DNA of 64,000 bases, taken from the NCBI RefSeq assembly GCF_028858725.1, contig NC_084774.1:9522001-9586000 (forward strand). The letters run 5' to 3'. The notes below the pieces were generated by a model, which ran no database searches, had not been told where the DNA came from, and saw only the letters and a program-made list of their open reading frames with translations. This stretch comes from Colius striatus (lineage: Eukaryota > Chordata > Aves > Coliiformes > Coliidae). A program made the translations under genes and the position numbers. This document shows positions 24,196 through 34,999 of the stretch, in pieces; within the stretch, counting starts at the first letter, position 1; each line of letters opens with the position of its first letter.

Positions 24196-27100
24196 GCAGG
24201 GTAAAGCTCCCTGACAGCCCACTGATGGGGGTCAAACACCCACTTTCCTCTCCAACAGCCTGCAGATGGGCACAAACCCCATCCCCACCACCCTGGCCAT
24301 CTGCACCCCACAGCTCCTCCTGCCCCTTTGTCCCCAGCCCCTTCCTCACAGCAAACCTTTGCTCAGGTTTGATTTTTGCCTATTTGCTTTCCCATCCCTC
24401 CTTCTGCTCCCTGACCTGACAAGTGCTCCTTTTAGCAGAGTATTAATTATCATTGCAGTGCTGGGACTAGTAATTATCCCTCCCTTGTGCTTTATGGGCT
24501 TCCCAGCACGGCTTGCAATGAGGACAGGGTGAAACAGCTCAGCTGGCAAGAGGCTCGTGGTGTGTGTCTCGGGGCTGTGGTAATTGTCCTGTGCCAGAGA
24601 GGAGCAAAAGAGGGGAAGAAGGAGGAAAAAGGAGAGAATCGTGTCTTTGGAGTCAGCTTGGCTTGTAGCTTTTAACGTGGATGAGGTTTTTTTCCCACTT
24701 GCTCCAGAAGTTTGTAATGGAGAAGAAAAATAAGGGTAACCTTGGGACATCCCCAAGGAGATGGAGAAGCCTAGAAGGGCTGAGAGGGTGATAATGATGT
24801 CTGCCAGGGCTGAGAGATTCCCTTGTAACAAGAAGGAGGAGAAAAAGTCCCAGCAGAGATTACAGAGGGGTCATAGTGAGAAGATTTCAAGGCTGTGGGT
24901 ACACCTGCATGGTCCTCTGGGGGTATCTGTGAGGAGGCTTTGCTTTTGAGGGGGAATCTCTCATTTTCCTTCACAGAGCTCTCCTGGGCTGGACAAGTGG
25001 GCACAGCAGCACCCATTTAGTTACCTCACTGACAAGAACTCTCACAGTAGTGCCCAGTTGGTGAGGTCTGTCCAAACCAATCAATATTCCTCTAATGCAT
25101 TGCATTTCAAATGGAATCTCTGCATTTAACTCTCCCTCCTCACACCAGCAGAGCACTTGGGGAGTGCCTTTCTGTGCCCAGCTTGCATGGTGACTGTTAC
25201 TCTGAGGTGCTCACCATCAGCTGACAGGACTTGTCTTGGGAGGTGATGGCCATACTGGGGCTGCTGAGGAGTGTGAGGTGGCAGAGAGCATCAAGGTGGG
25301 GGCCTGGGTGGCTTCCAAAGCACAGTGTTGCCACTGCTGCCAGAAACACAAGAGCTCTCTGTCATGAATAGGGGAAAAAAAGAAAAGGGGGAAAAAAAAG
25401 CCCATTCTCTGGCCAAAACTGTGATTTTTTTTTCTTCAGCAAAATGACAACTCTCTGCTAGTGAAAATTGCCTTTCATTACAGCAGGGAGGGGAAAGGGA
25501 GATAAAAATGACATAAGCTGTGCTTTTCTTCCCTTTATGTCCTCTTCACAAACCTGGAAGGGTTCTTTCTGTCTTGTTTTTCCCTCCCCTGTTTCCTGCA
25601 GCACTGAGAAGTTTTATTACAATGTGCATTTGCCTAGGAATTTAGGCATCTCAAGAAAAACAGTCTCAGTTTGGCAAACACTGCTGATAGCTGTAGTAAG
25701 AAGCAGGGTGTGCTCTGAGCACCTTCTGCTTGAAGAAGAGAACACAAATGTCAGAGGGAAAAAGGATAAAGAGACTTTCCCATGGCCACCCTCAAAAAAA
25801 AACCCCTAGGAGTAGAAATGGAATCCAAATCTCCTGCCTCCCAGGCCCTGCCCATTTGGGGAGTTTTTGTTCCCCAGGATTAATTGTTGCAATGGGGTGC
25901 AGATGGGATGCTGAAGTCCTCAAGTAGAAAGCAGCACCCTGCCTGTGCTGCTGCTTTGCCCCATGCCTTATGTTGGGACAAATTGCTCATGTGAGCCCTG
26001 AGGCCATGCTGGTGGGTACCAACCCACTTGTGATCTGTCAATGGACATTCCCACATGCAGCACCTCAGGGACCTGTGGGGCTGAACTCTGCAGCTGGTGC
26101 AGAGCTCAGGAGATGCTTGACTTTGGCAGGGCAGCACAGGTAAGCCTTGGAGGACACTTATTCCACAGAGGCACAATAAATCCTCCCAGTCCAGGCTGGA
26201 AACACTGTCCCAGGGAAATGATGCAGAGTCATTTGTGCACCATTAATGGGAGCAGATGAAAATATAGCCACTGAGGTGATGATTATCCTGCAGATATTAT
26301 TGTCTTGTGAAACTTAATCCTCAAATGCATAAGCATTGCATCTCTGCTTTTGCAGCAAGGGATCTCTGAGCACCTCCTCTGGTACAGTGGAGCTGGCTGG
26401 GCTTTTGAACTCTGGGCTAAGAAAGATGATGTTTAGCTCTTAGCTCTGCTAGTGACTCTCTGTGTAACCTTGGTCAAATCATTTATCACTTTAAAGAGGG
26501 TGGAAGAAGATGGCAGCTCCTGAGGGTGGGCAGCCCCAGCTCGCTGTGTGCTCAGAGCAAAGGAGCAGCTGGAACACCAAACTGTACCATCACAGCTTCA
26601 GCCTCCTCTTGCTGCTGTTTTGGGGCAGCCTTGGGTAATAGGCAGTGTGCACCCACTGTCATGTTCTTGGCTACTCCCTCTCCAGCTCAGCAATATGGTC
26701 CCACCTCACCACGTGCCTCAGTTTCCCCATTTGTTTAACGAGGCAAGTGCATCCTCAGCATTGCACCGTCACTCAGAACCTATCAGCTAAGAGCTGTCTT
26801 ACTGAAAGCTGAGCTGCTCCCTTGTTTTGGCATCCCTCACCCACTGTGGCTGGGCTGATTTTGGGCATGTACACATCCCCCCCACACACAGCAGACAACA
26901 GAATGGCTCAGGAAAGCACATCCCTCCTCCATCTCCTCGGAAGGCAGATTGCTCACGGGCGGAGGAAATCTCCTGGAGAGTGAACCTTGTCAGCAAAAAT
27001 GCAAATATTTGGAGACAAAGTGTTCATTACAGCAGAACTTGATTTCAGGGTCAACCCTTTTTGCAGCAAATTGTTAGCCAGCTCAAATGTTTATTGTCAC

Positions 27101-29431
27101 CACACTCTGGCAGTTTTGACAGTACCTATCAAGTTGAGCTTGACAGTATCTGCACACTGCTTCTCTGGCTCTGCCTTGCACAGTGAGGAGAGGTTCTGGA
27201 GGAAGAGACAGAAGAAAACAGGCAACAGATAATTGGAACTTTCCTTTTCTTTGCAGGGAAAAAATAGCCCCAAACTTGGGGTTCCTGGAGAGCTGTTTAA
27301 GAGGAGTGAAGGTGGTCAGATGGTGTTGGGGTATGCAGAGAAACCTCTGGGTGGTTTTTGCTCTTTCAGATGCAGAACTGCACACATGCAGCAAAAAACT
27401 CTCTCCCCCACCCAGTCTGGCAGTGCATCAGCAGACATCACAGACTATGAAAGGATGGTGTTTCCTTTGGTCTTTTTCTGTGTGAGCCATGTGATTTCTC
27501 AGGACTCAAGGCAGGGAACTAGCCAGGTAACAGTGGAGTTCCTGGGAGTTTTCTTTATTCCCATTTCTGCTCTTTTCTGCTCCCCTTCACACCTCCACAG
27601 GACTGAAGCCAGTGGCAACTGGGAAGACAAGCACACAGCTGGCAGCCCAGGGCCCAAGGGATAATAAGATAAGCTCCCATGTCTTTGCAGTGTGTTCCAA
27701 GACAAGAGGATGGAGGGAGCCAGAGCCAGCTCTGCCTCGCTGGTGAAGGGGGAGAAAGGGAGGCTGCAGCAGGAATCTGGGGGAAAACAAGAACCAGGGC
27801 GAGATGCTGATGAAAACATCAAGAAGGAGCAGTCAAGGCAGCTGCAGCCACAAGGTCTGACAATAACATTTTGGGTTTCCCTCTGCTAGACAAAAGGCAG
27901 CAGCTTCCAGCTCAAGGACGGACTCATTTCACTCTGCTTTTTGCTCCCCGGCGTCTTTACCTTTTCCCCCAGCTAATGCAAGGGGAAGGCTGGCCAGACT
28001 GGAGCCACTATGAATAGGTTTCTTTTCCTTGCTTGCTGGAGCTGAGTGAAGGCTGTTTCATCTCTACAGGCTGCTCCCAACACCCCTTAATTTGAGATCT
28101 CCTGCTTGCAGGAAGTGATGGAGTTGAGTGACCTTGCTGAATCCCGGACGCCGCAGCTGCAGGAGAACAGGGGAGGAAAAGAAAAGAGGGGAGGAGGAAG
28201 AGGCACTTTGCTGCCTCCCATTAAAGCCCCAAGAGGCTGAAGATGAGAGAGTGAAAGTTTCAAATTGCCAGAATGTAATGCTGAAAGTCATTTTCCAAGC
28301 ACAGAGCTCTCCTCAATGTCACCTCTCATCTTCCGAGGTGGGGATTGAAGGGACAATAAAGCACAGAATATTCTGCAAAGCCAGAGCTGCTAATTCAAAG
28401 ACAGAAGAGGTGCCAGTCCCCAAACAGGCTGTCTCACACCCCCTTCTGCAGGGAGAGCTGTGCAGTCAGACGTTGCTGTATGAGGGCCCAGTTCCAGCTC
28501 CTTTCCTGAGCCACATCCAGCCTGGATGTGTGATCTGGCCCTTCTAAGAGCAGGGATGTGAGAAGAAATCCACCTATTCAACAGTTACACTTGGAGTTTT
28601 ACTCAAACTCCTGGCTTTCAACTCAATCCAGTGACAATGATCGTGATTATTGCTATTATTATTTGCTTAGCCCTCCCTGAGACCAGCAGCAGACCATGGC
28701 AGATGTGCAGAAGGAAAAGTGCACTTTAATATTCACACCCCTGCCCCAGCCCAGCAAAGCTGTTCCTCCTCACTCCCTCTTCCAACTCTCTGCCTTCAAA
28801 GAAACCTGGATTAAAGAGTCAGATGTATTCAACAAAGAGTTTGGCCCAGGATCTTGCCCCAAAGAGCAAATTAGCCTCTTGTTCTACACTCTTTGCTGAT
28901 CTTTATTCCAGCTGCATCCCTCCTTATATTTATAAAATAAAAAATTACCCAAATATCCAGCATGCCCTGCTGAGATAAATTGCATTCAGCTCTCCTTCAG
29001 TTAATATCAGCTTTGTCCCTGGCTCCTTATTACTGGTGCCACCTGTCTCTCTGAGCACAGCCTTTCCCCCTTCCCTTTAGGTTATTTCCCAAATTACCCA
29101 AGCAGAGGCTTGGGTGGGCTTCTCCTCTCTCTGTAAATGCATTTATTTGCCCACCTGGGTCAGGGTGCTGAATTTTTACAATGGCAATCAGGCATTTTGC
29201 CACACAATCCCTCCTCTCCCACTTTCAGAAATGGCTTTTTTCCTCTCTCTGCAGGCCAGGACTGCCCCACGGAAAGAGCTGGCCTTATTTCTATCAAGGG
29301 TGATGAGCAGAGTGCAGTGAGTTGAGTCACAGGGCCTAGAGAAGGCACTTTGGCCTCCAAGCCAACGGGGTAACAAAGTTCAGTGCTGCCATACACATCA
29401 ATCACAATCCTGGTTAGTTTTCTTCTCCTTC

Positions 29432-29472
29432 CATTATTACTATTATTGTTGTTGATGTTATTATTATTATTT
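29432..29472 (+). repeat. (ATT)n-rich run
   Basis: Interrupted ATT/GTT/GAT units over about 40 bp, ending in four clean ATT units. Confidence 0.9.
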
Positions 29473-30029
29473 CCTAGTAACTATTTCCCTGCTTTTCCAT
29501 CTGGGAGGCCAGTGAGAGTGTTCCTCACTGGCCCATAGCCAGTTTTCTCCAGCTGGGATCAGTTCAGTCCAACGTTGCCATCTGTCCTTTGAGGCAGAGG
29601 AACACACACACCCTCTTCCATTTCAGATCTCTCCCAGAAGCAATTCCCCTCATTCCCTTCCCCCACACACCCTGGACTCCACCAAAGCATCCCAAAAGCA
29701 GAGTGTAACCATCATTTCTAAACACACTTGGATATGCAAGAGGTCCAGTGACTTGACTGCTGGCTGCCCAGAGCTGTGCCAGCCTGGAGACTACCTGCAG
29801 GGCTGTGGGCATGTCCCCCTGCCCGATGCCAGCGTGGGTTGGGGGGATACTGGCACTCTGGAAGCAGATGCAACAGCTTTTGGGGTCTCCCTGATATAGT
29901 GGAAGTGGATGGGACTCCCTGGGGATGCTTCACCTGGAGGAAAGGGAGGGGATGGGACACAAAACACTCCCCCACTGGGATATGCACGTTGTCACTTAAT
30001 CTCACTCCTAATTAAAGGCAGAAATGAGA

Positions 30030-30480
30030 CGCTGAGTTCTGGACGGCGGCGGGCTGGGGGCGTGGAGGTGGTGACGGGTCTCCTTCCCCAGCTTCTCCCC
30101 CCTGCCCAGCCGGGAGGGGTGGGGGGCACGTCCCGGGGAGAGAGTGGGACACACACACACACATGACAGAGCCATTGTGCGGGGCCCCCGCGGATTGGCC
30201 GCCGAGTGCGCTGCGGTGATTTTGCGGAGAGGTCCCATTGGCCGCCGCCGCGCATAAGTTTTTGCTCCGGACGGCAACTTTTCGCAGGGATGATGGAGTG
30301 ACCCCGCGGCGGCTCTGCTTCCCTCCCCCCCCCTCCCGCCTCCACTCCCCGCTCCACCGCCCGGCTTCACCCCCCAGCCTCGGGACAAGGCAGCCATCGC
30401 TACCCGGCAAGGATGAAGCTCTGCGGGACTTTCCTCGGTTCGTAGCCGTTCGCGGCGAATGTGTGTGTGTGGGGGGGAGT
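30030..30480 (+). promoter_or_regulatory. CpG island with two inverted CCAAT boxes
   Basis: CpG dinucleotides are dense from about 30040 to 30460. Two ATTGG motifs (CCAAT on the minus strand) sit at 30194-30198 and 30237-30241, 43 bp apart, followed by a GCCGCC repeat and a CGCATAAG stretch. A short AC run (30149-30163) lies upstream and a GT/G-rich run (30461-30508) downstream. The arrangement is typical of an NF-Y-type, TATA-poor promoter. Direction is uncertain; + is suggested only by the supported exons lying to the right. Confidence 0.55.
30149..30163 (+). repeat. (AC)n run
   Basis: About seven AC units, immediately upstream of the inverted CCAAT boxes. Confidence 0.9.
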
Positions 30481-30508
30481 GTGTGTCTGTGAGTGTGTCT
30501 TTGTGTCC
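30461..30508 (+). repeat. GT/G-rich low-complexity run
   Basis: (GT)5, then G7, then interrupted GT/GTCT units at the right edge of the 30-kb CpG island. Confidence 0.9.
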
Positions 30509-30639
30509 CCCCTCCTCGTTTCTCCTATAAAGTACTCGAGCATCTTATTTCTGCCTAAGCCACGCCTTGGCAAAGGGGCTCGGTTGGAGGTGGGGGGGGG
30601 GGAAGGACTCACAAACTATCCCCTTGTTTTATGATGTTT

Positions 30640-30910
30640 TCCCCTTCAACGGTATGGTGGAGAGAAGTTCCCGAGTGTGTTTCTGAGCGCAGGTTTCCCG
30701 TGTTTGCGTTTAGGAAGCGAGGTCCTGGTTTCATGCCTCCCATCCCCCTTCCCCGGCCGGTTCTCCTCCGGGCTCAGCTGCGAAGGGCTACAGATGCGGG
30801 AGGGGCTGGCGGCCGTCGGTGCTGCTGCTCCCGGGCACCGGCGGGGCTTTGTCCCCGCTGCCGCGGGTTTCACCTCATTACAAAGGACGAAGAGGGAAAA
30901 AGGAGGTGGA
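30640..30910. promoter_or_regulatory. CpG-rich block downstream of the first island
   Basis: CpGs are frequent across this block, particularly 30710-30870 (a GGCCGGTTC stretch, a GCGGGAGGGG stretch and GCCGTCGG). The overlapping + strand open frames (30631-31038, 30677-31012, 30819-31337) run in all three frames at once, which is compositional and not coding. It is probably part of the same promoter-proximal CpG cluster. Confidence 0.45.
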
Positions 30911-31354
30911 GGGAGAAAGTGTTTTGCGCGGCTTCTGGTCACAGTTCTGCTGTGTGTGTTTGCTTTGCGTTTGCACCCTCCCCCGCCTCGTCCCTTCCAC
31001 GTTGCTGGATAATAAAGGGACGATGGGGGTGTTATTAAATAAAAAGCTGGTTGGTGGCTGTTTAGCTGAGTGTGTTTCAGTGCCTGCATTAACAGAGGCA
31101 CAAAGGAGGAAGTTTGGTGATAACGCGAGGTGCCTTTTGCAAAAGCTGGAGATTGCTCCAATTGTTGTTGTTCGGCGAGAAAAGAGCTCTAGGTTTGGGT
31201 TAGACAAAGCCATTGCCTCTTCGGGAAGGAACCGCCCAAATTGGGGAGAAGGGCCGTGCTGGAGAGCGAGCAAAGGGTTATTAAAAGTTTTTTTTTTTGT
31301 GCCTGTGCATGTTGTTCCATCTGCCAGGGGCCTGTAGTGGGCAGGTTTCTTCGC

Positions 31355-31485
31355 AACCCTTCAGCTGTTCCATATACAATATTAATGCTGGCCATTTCTA
31401 TTCGGCATACAACAGCACTAATTGTAGTCTGAGGCATTAAGGCAGCCAGCCCATCTGCATAGAAGCTTTCAGAAAGAAACAAGGA
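31355..31485. promoter_or_regulatory. Possible conserved noncoding block between CpG islands
   Basis: A balanced-composition stretch sits inside the CpG cluster. It contains CCATATACAATATTAATG, GCACTAATTGTAG and GGCATTAAGG, which offer several TAAT-type homeodomain cores without simple-sequence character. Conservation is a guess from texture only. Confidence 0.25.
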
Positions 31486-31733
31486 AAGGGAGAAAAAAAA
31501 AAGCCCAACCCCACAAGAATGTTTCACCCCCAGCTGGTAACCGGAGAAGTTGGTGCCAATTACAAATGCGTAAAGTTTGAGATCTCATTTTCTTTGAAGC
31601 AGACTGGGAGACGCGGCGGGTTCATGTCCGTATTTCCACGAGCAAATGCGCTTTTCTTTCAAATCGCCTCAAACTTGAAGCGCTTGAGCTGAGAACAGGA
31701 ACATCGTGAGGTTTATTTTTTAAAGCAAGCAAG

Positions 31734-31755
31734 CAACAATAACAACAACAAAAAA
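31734..31755 (+). repeat. (AAC)n run ending in poly-A
   Basis: AACAAT then AAC units and a short A run. No target-site duplication or SINE body was seen next to it. Confidence 0.85.
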
Positions 31756-31989
31756 TCCCACATTGCACAGGGCTAATCTACTTTTTAAAGAGCCCTCCCG
31801 GCTTTGGGTTCAGCAGGCGGTGGGGACCCTGGGAACACCGTGCTCTTGAAGGCGAAACGCCGCGACCATTTCATTTCTCCCTCTGCCGTGCGGCTACCTT
31901 TGGGGCAGCGGCAGCTCTTTCAGACCTGGGAGCACACGCTAATAATCTCCTCCCGGAAAACAGCTGCCAAGTGACTTTGTAGAGCTTGA

Positions 31990-32270
31990 AAAACAAAACA
32001 CACATACCCTTCACCCCCTTAGTAAACGAAACCCCGAAAGGTCGCGGAGAGGCTGAGAAAGGGGCGAGAGCGGCGGCGGCGCGGGCGGGGCGGAGCTGTC
32101 CAGCGCCGTGGTGCTGACCCGCCGCCGGCAGCCAGCCCACGCGTGGCACCGCTGCCCCCCGCCACCTCCTTCAGGTCCCGGGCGGCCTGTCCCGAAGATC
32201 TTTAGGGGATAATGGAAGGGACTTGGGGGCCGCAAGATGGGAATTCCTGAGGCCGGCAGTAGTCGGGGTG
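31990..32270. promoter_or_regulatory. CpG island with GC box
   Basis: CpG dinucleotides are dense, with a GCGGGCGGGGCGG core near 32081-32093 that is a classic Sp1/KLF GC box. Further CpGs occur at GCCGCCGGCAG and CACGCGTGGC. It is a promoter candidate in either orientation, with no splice donor adjacent. Confidence 0.45.
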
Positions 32271-33873
32271 AGGTGCTGCGTTATCTGCCACAGTTTGGGA
32301 GGTTTTGGGGAGGGGAAAGGGAAATCTGGCGAGTTTGGGAACAAAGAAAAGCCGGAGCTTAGCAGAACGGTATCAAAGCTGTCAGCTGCCTGAGGGCTCG
32401 CTAGGTGCCTCGCGTGCGAATAAATGCAACAACAGCAATAATAATTCATCTGTGCTAATGCTCTGAGAGGTGCTGGGTCCGTTTGCACGTCTGTGTGTTC
32501 ATACTCACAGCGTGCACGGGCACAAATCTGTGTGCAAAAGCACAAGCAAGCACGCTCCCCTCTTGCCTTCGAGCCTATCCATCCTGCTTTTGTTTCTCAA
32601 GTTTTAGCACCGCGACTCTAAATGAAACAGCGGTGGAGAGGAGCAGGCAGCATTGTGAGCACAGAGGAGCTGAGTCCACCCAGCCCTCCCTTTGATTCTA
32701 TCGCTGGTGCAGAACAATGGAGATGTGGTGTAGCACCAGGCCTGCTGCCTGCAGATAAGAGTTTAATAGAATTTCTGAATGCCAAAGGTTTAGGATGTAT
32801 AATATCCCTGTCTGCGTGGTGTGTCCAAAGGAGATAGAAAATGGCTTTTCAGGACTACTCTCTGCTGAATACTTCCTCTATGTTAACGGTTTAGGAGCAC
32901 ACCAGGCTTGTGAGCCATGGAAAGAGGCATCACAAGAATCTCCAAAGTGGCCTCAACAGTTTAAAATTAGTATTTCTGTCACTCTCTCACCAATAAAAGG
33001 CCCAAAGTGGGAAATCAAATCACTCTCTGCTGCCACGTGCCCTGTCACAGTCTGTGGGTGAGACGGGGTTGCATCCAGCACTCGCTCGAGCCCATGCTGC
33101 CAGGAAGTTGTAATAATGGGCAGGGGCTGAAACCACAGGCAGCTTGAGAGGCTTTTCCCCTGCTGCCTGCACCTGACCAGGGTAGTGAGGAGCTGGAGAA
33201 GGGCAGTTGGGGCTCCTGCAGCTCTGGAGCTGGAATTTCCCAAGGGGAGAGAGTGTCCCCAGCAGGATTCAGCTTTCCCTGCCAGGCTCTGCCTCTGCTC
33301 TCTCAGTTATCTGAAGGCTCCTGGGGCTTCTGTCCATTTGTGAGCTCCTGCATCCTTTTGGAAATCATTAAGATGACAGTAAAGTCTTAATTGTCTCAGT
33401 AATGCTGAGGATGGTGTGAGGGTGTAGCAAGAAGGATTGGGTAGAAAGCTGACCCCCAAACCCCAGGGAGGCTCCAGCATGAGTGTGTTTCCCCCCGAAT
33501 ATTGCCCAAAAAGTTGCAATCTAAGCATGACTGCTCCTGTCTGGTAGGGAGGCTGTGCTAATGCTCTGCCTGCTGCAGAGTGTGTGGGGGGGTCTCTCCC
33601 CAGAGCCTACCTCCCTCCTACTCAACGAGGGCTTTCTCCTCCCAGATCTCCACCAAACAGAAGCATTTTCAAGGCAAGACGAGGCGAGCTCCTGGACAGT
33701 GCAGCTCTTTCTGTGCAGAAAAGATGTGTAATGGAAGCACACACACTTTTCTCACTTAGAAACAATCCCCCAACTTTAGTCACTGTGGGGTTTTTTTTGG
33801 GGAGACTTATCCTTATGTTAGTGTCCTTCCCATCCCGAAGGCTGAAACAGAACCACCTGAGCTGTCTGTCCTT

Positions 33874-33886
33874 CCCGAGGTGAGCT
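33874..33886 (+). other. Donor-like site CCGAG|GTGAGC
   Basis: A reasonable 5' splice donor falls after 33879 in the CpG cluster. No matching coding frame or acceptor was identified, so it would serve only an untranslated first exon, if used. Confidence 0.15.
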
Positions 33887-33994
33887 GATACCTGCTGGGT
33901 ACAACACACTGTGGCATTTATTATGATTTCCTTCTCTTTTTTTTCTAAAGGGAGGGGAGGGGGAAAAAAAACCCCATAAACACAGATAATATTT

Positions 33995-34150
33995 ATCCCC
34001 CTTTTAACCACTCACTTTTGAATATGTATATCAGCTAATATACAACCCTTCCAGGTTGGTAGAGGCGATAAATTTCCCAGTCTGTTCTTTATGGTGATAG
34101 GTCATCTTCCTAACCACCAATAAATATTGTAAAGTACTTTCGCCGGCGCT
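33995..34150. promoter_or_regulatory. AT-rich motif block upstream of a CpG patch
   Basis: It contains TTTGAATATGTATATCAGC, GCTAATATAC and CCACCAATAAATATTG, then ends at a small CpG patch (CGCCGGCGC). The CCAAT and TAAT-rich texture between CpG islands resembles conserved promoter-proximal elements of developmental genes; no conservation data are available. Confidence 0.25.
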
Positions 34151-34444
34151 GTGCTAACCCAGGGCATCTGTCACTCGCTGCTTGCTGCTATTAGGAATTA
34201 TTGGGCCGTACCACGCGTCGGGATGCGTGGGGGGGGGGACACGGCACGGCGCTCGTCGCTCTCGCCGTCCTTTTGTGTGGCTGCTCTCAAAGGAGCCCCG
34301 AGCCTCGTGCGTATTAATTATGAATCGGTTTGGGGTAAAATCACTCACCTTCTGCTGGGGCTCGGGAAGGAAGGGGGGGGGGAAGTGTGAGGCCAGAGGG
34401 GTTGTCAGAGCTGGGAGAGCCCCAACTCTCCGTGCGCTCAAGTC

Positions 34445-34700
34445 AGCGGCTCCATCTCTCTCTCGCTCGCTCTTTTTGATGCTATACTGTAAATTTATTT
34501 CACCTCAGAGAGTAAACAGATATATTGCAACCCCAAGGGTTCATGGGTAGTGTATTTACAAAGGGAAGGCGCAGCAAGCCCCCTCTGTGCCATTTCCATT
34601 AATGAGAGCGGTCATTAAGTAAATGAGACATTGCCTTTAGCAGGCTTAAGAGTTCACACACTAAGGAGTATCAGATATTTAATTGAAACCAACAACCCGT
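34445..34700. promoter_or_regulatory. Possible conserved noncoding block
   Basis: Non-repetitive AT-leaning sequence with TGTAAATTTATTTCACC, GTAAACAGATATATTGC, a CCATTAATGAGAGC core and TCATTAAGTAAATGAG. Forkhead-like (GTAAACA) and homeodomain (TTAAT, CATTAA) motifs recur within about 250 bp. Confidence 0.3.
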
Positions 34701-34831
34701 CTTACACGCGTGGTACGGGGGTAGGGAAGTGGGCTGCCCTCCAAGAACTCTCCCCCACAACCTCCCCCATGCAAATTTCATGATTGGTTTCCGTGATGTC
34801 ATTTTGCAAAGGGGCAGACAATAGCTGTGGG

Positions 34832-34842
34832 GAAAGGTAAGT
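34832..34842 (+). other. Consensus splice donor AAAG|GTAAGT in the CpG cluster
   Basis: The exon side ends at 34836 and GTAAGT spans 34837-34842, a near-perfect U1 match. It could end an untranslated first exon of the gene whose coding exons lie at 54.6 and 62.7 kb. No transcription start can be placed from sequence alone. Confidence 0.25.
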
Positions 34843-34903
34843 CAATATTATGTTCTTTTGCTGACAAAGGCAGATAATGCTGGCTTTTTTTTTCCCTTTG
34901 CTG

Positions 34904-34963
34904 CTTTCCCCCCCCCCTCCCCTTCTCTTTTTTTTCTTTCTCCTTCCCTCCCTCCCCTCCCTC
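34904..34963 (+). repeat. 60-bp uninterrupted pyrimidine run
   Basis: Every base from 34904 to 34963 is C or T, with a C9 run and a T9 run inside. An interrupted T-rich lead-in begins at 34885. Such tracts can form triplex DNA and often sit at vertebrate promoters. Confidence 0.9.
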
Positions 34964-34999
34964 GGATTGAGGCAGAGGGGAAAGGCTGTCGGAGCACAC

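Larger units (their letters stand above)
22263..30029. other. Long stretch without a recognisable gene or CR1
   Basis: Nearly 8 kb lacks recognisable CR1. Mild AT-rich patches occur at 22440-22620 (GTGCTAATCAAAAGG, CTTAATCTAATTC) and 28900-29030 (ATATTTATAAAATAAAAAATTACCC), with an octamer ATGCAAAT at 26999-27006. The 161-codon minus frame (24346-24831) has no domain. Low repeat load suggests regulatory content, not proven. Confidence 0.4.
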
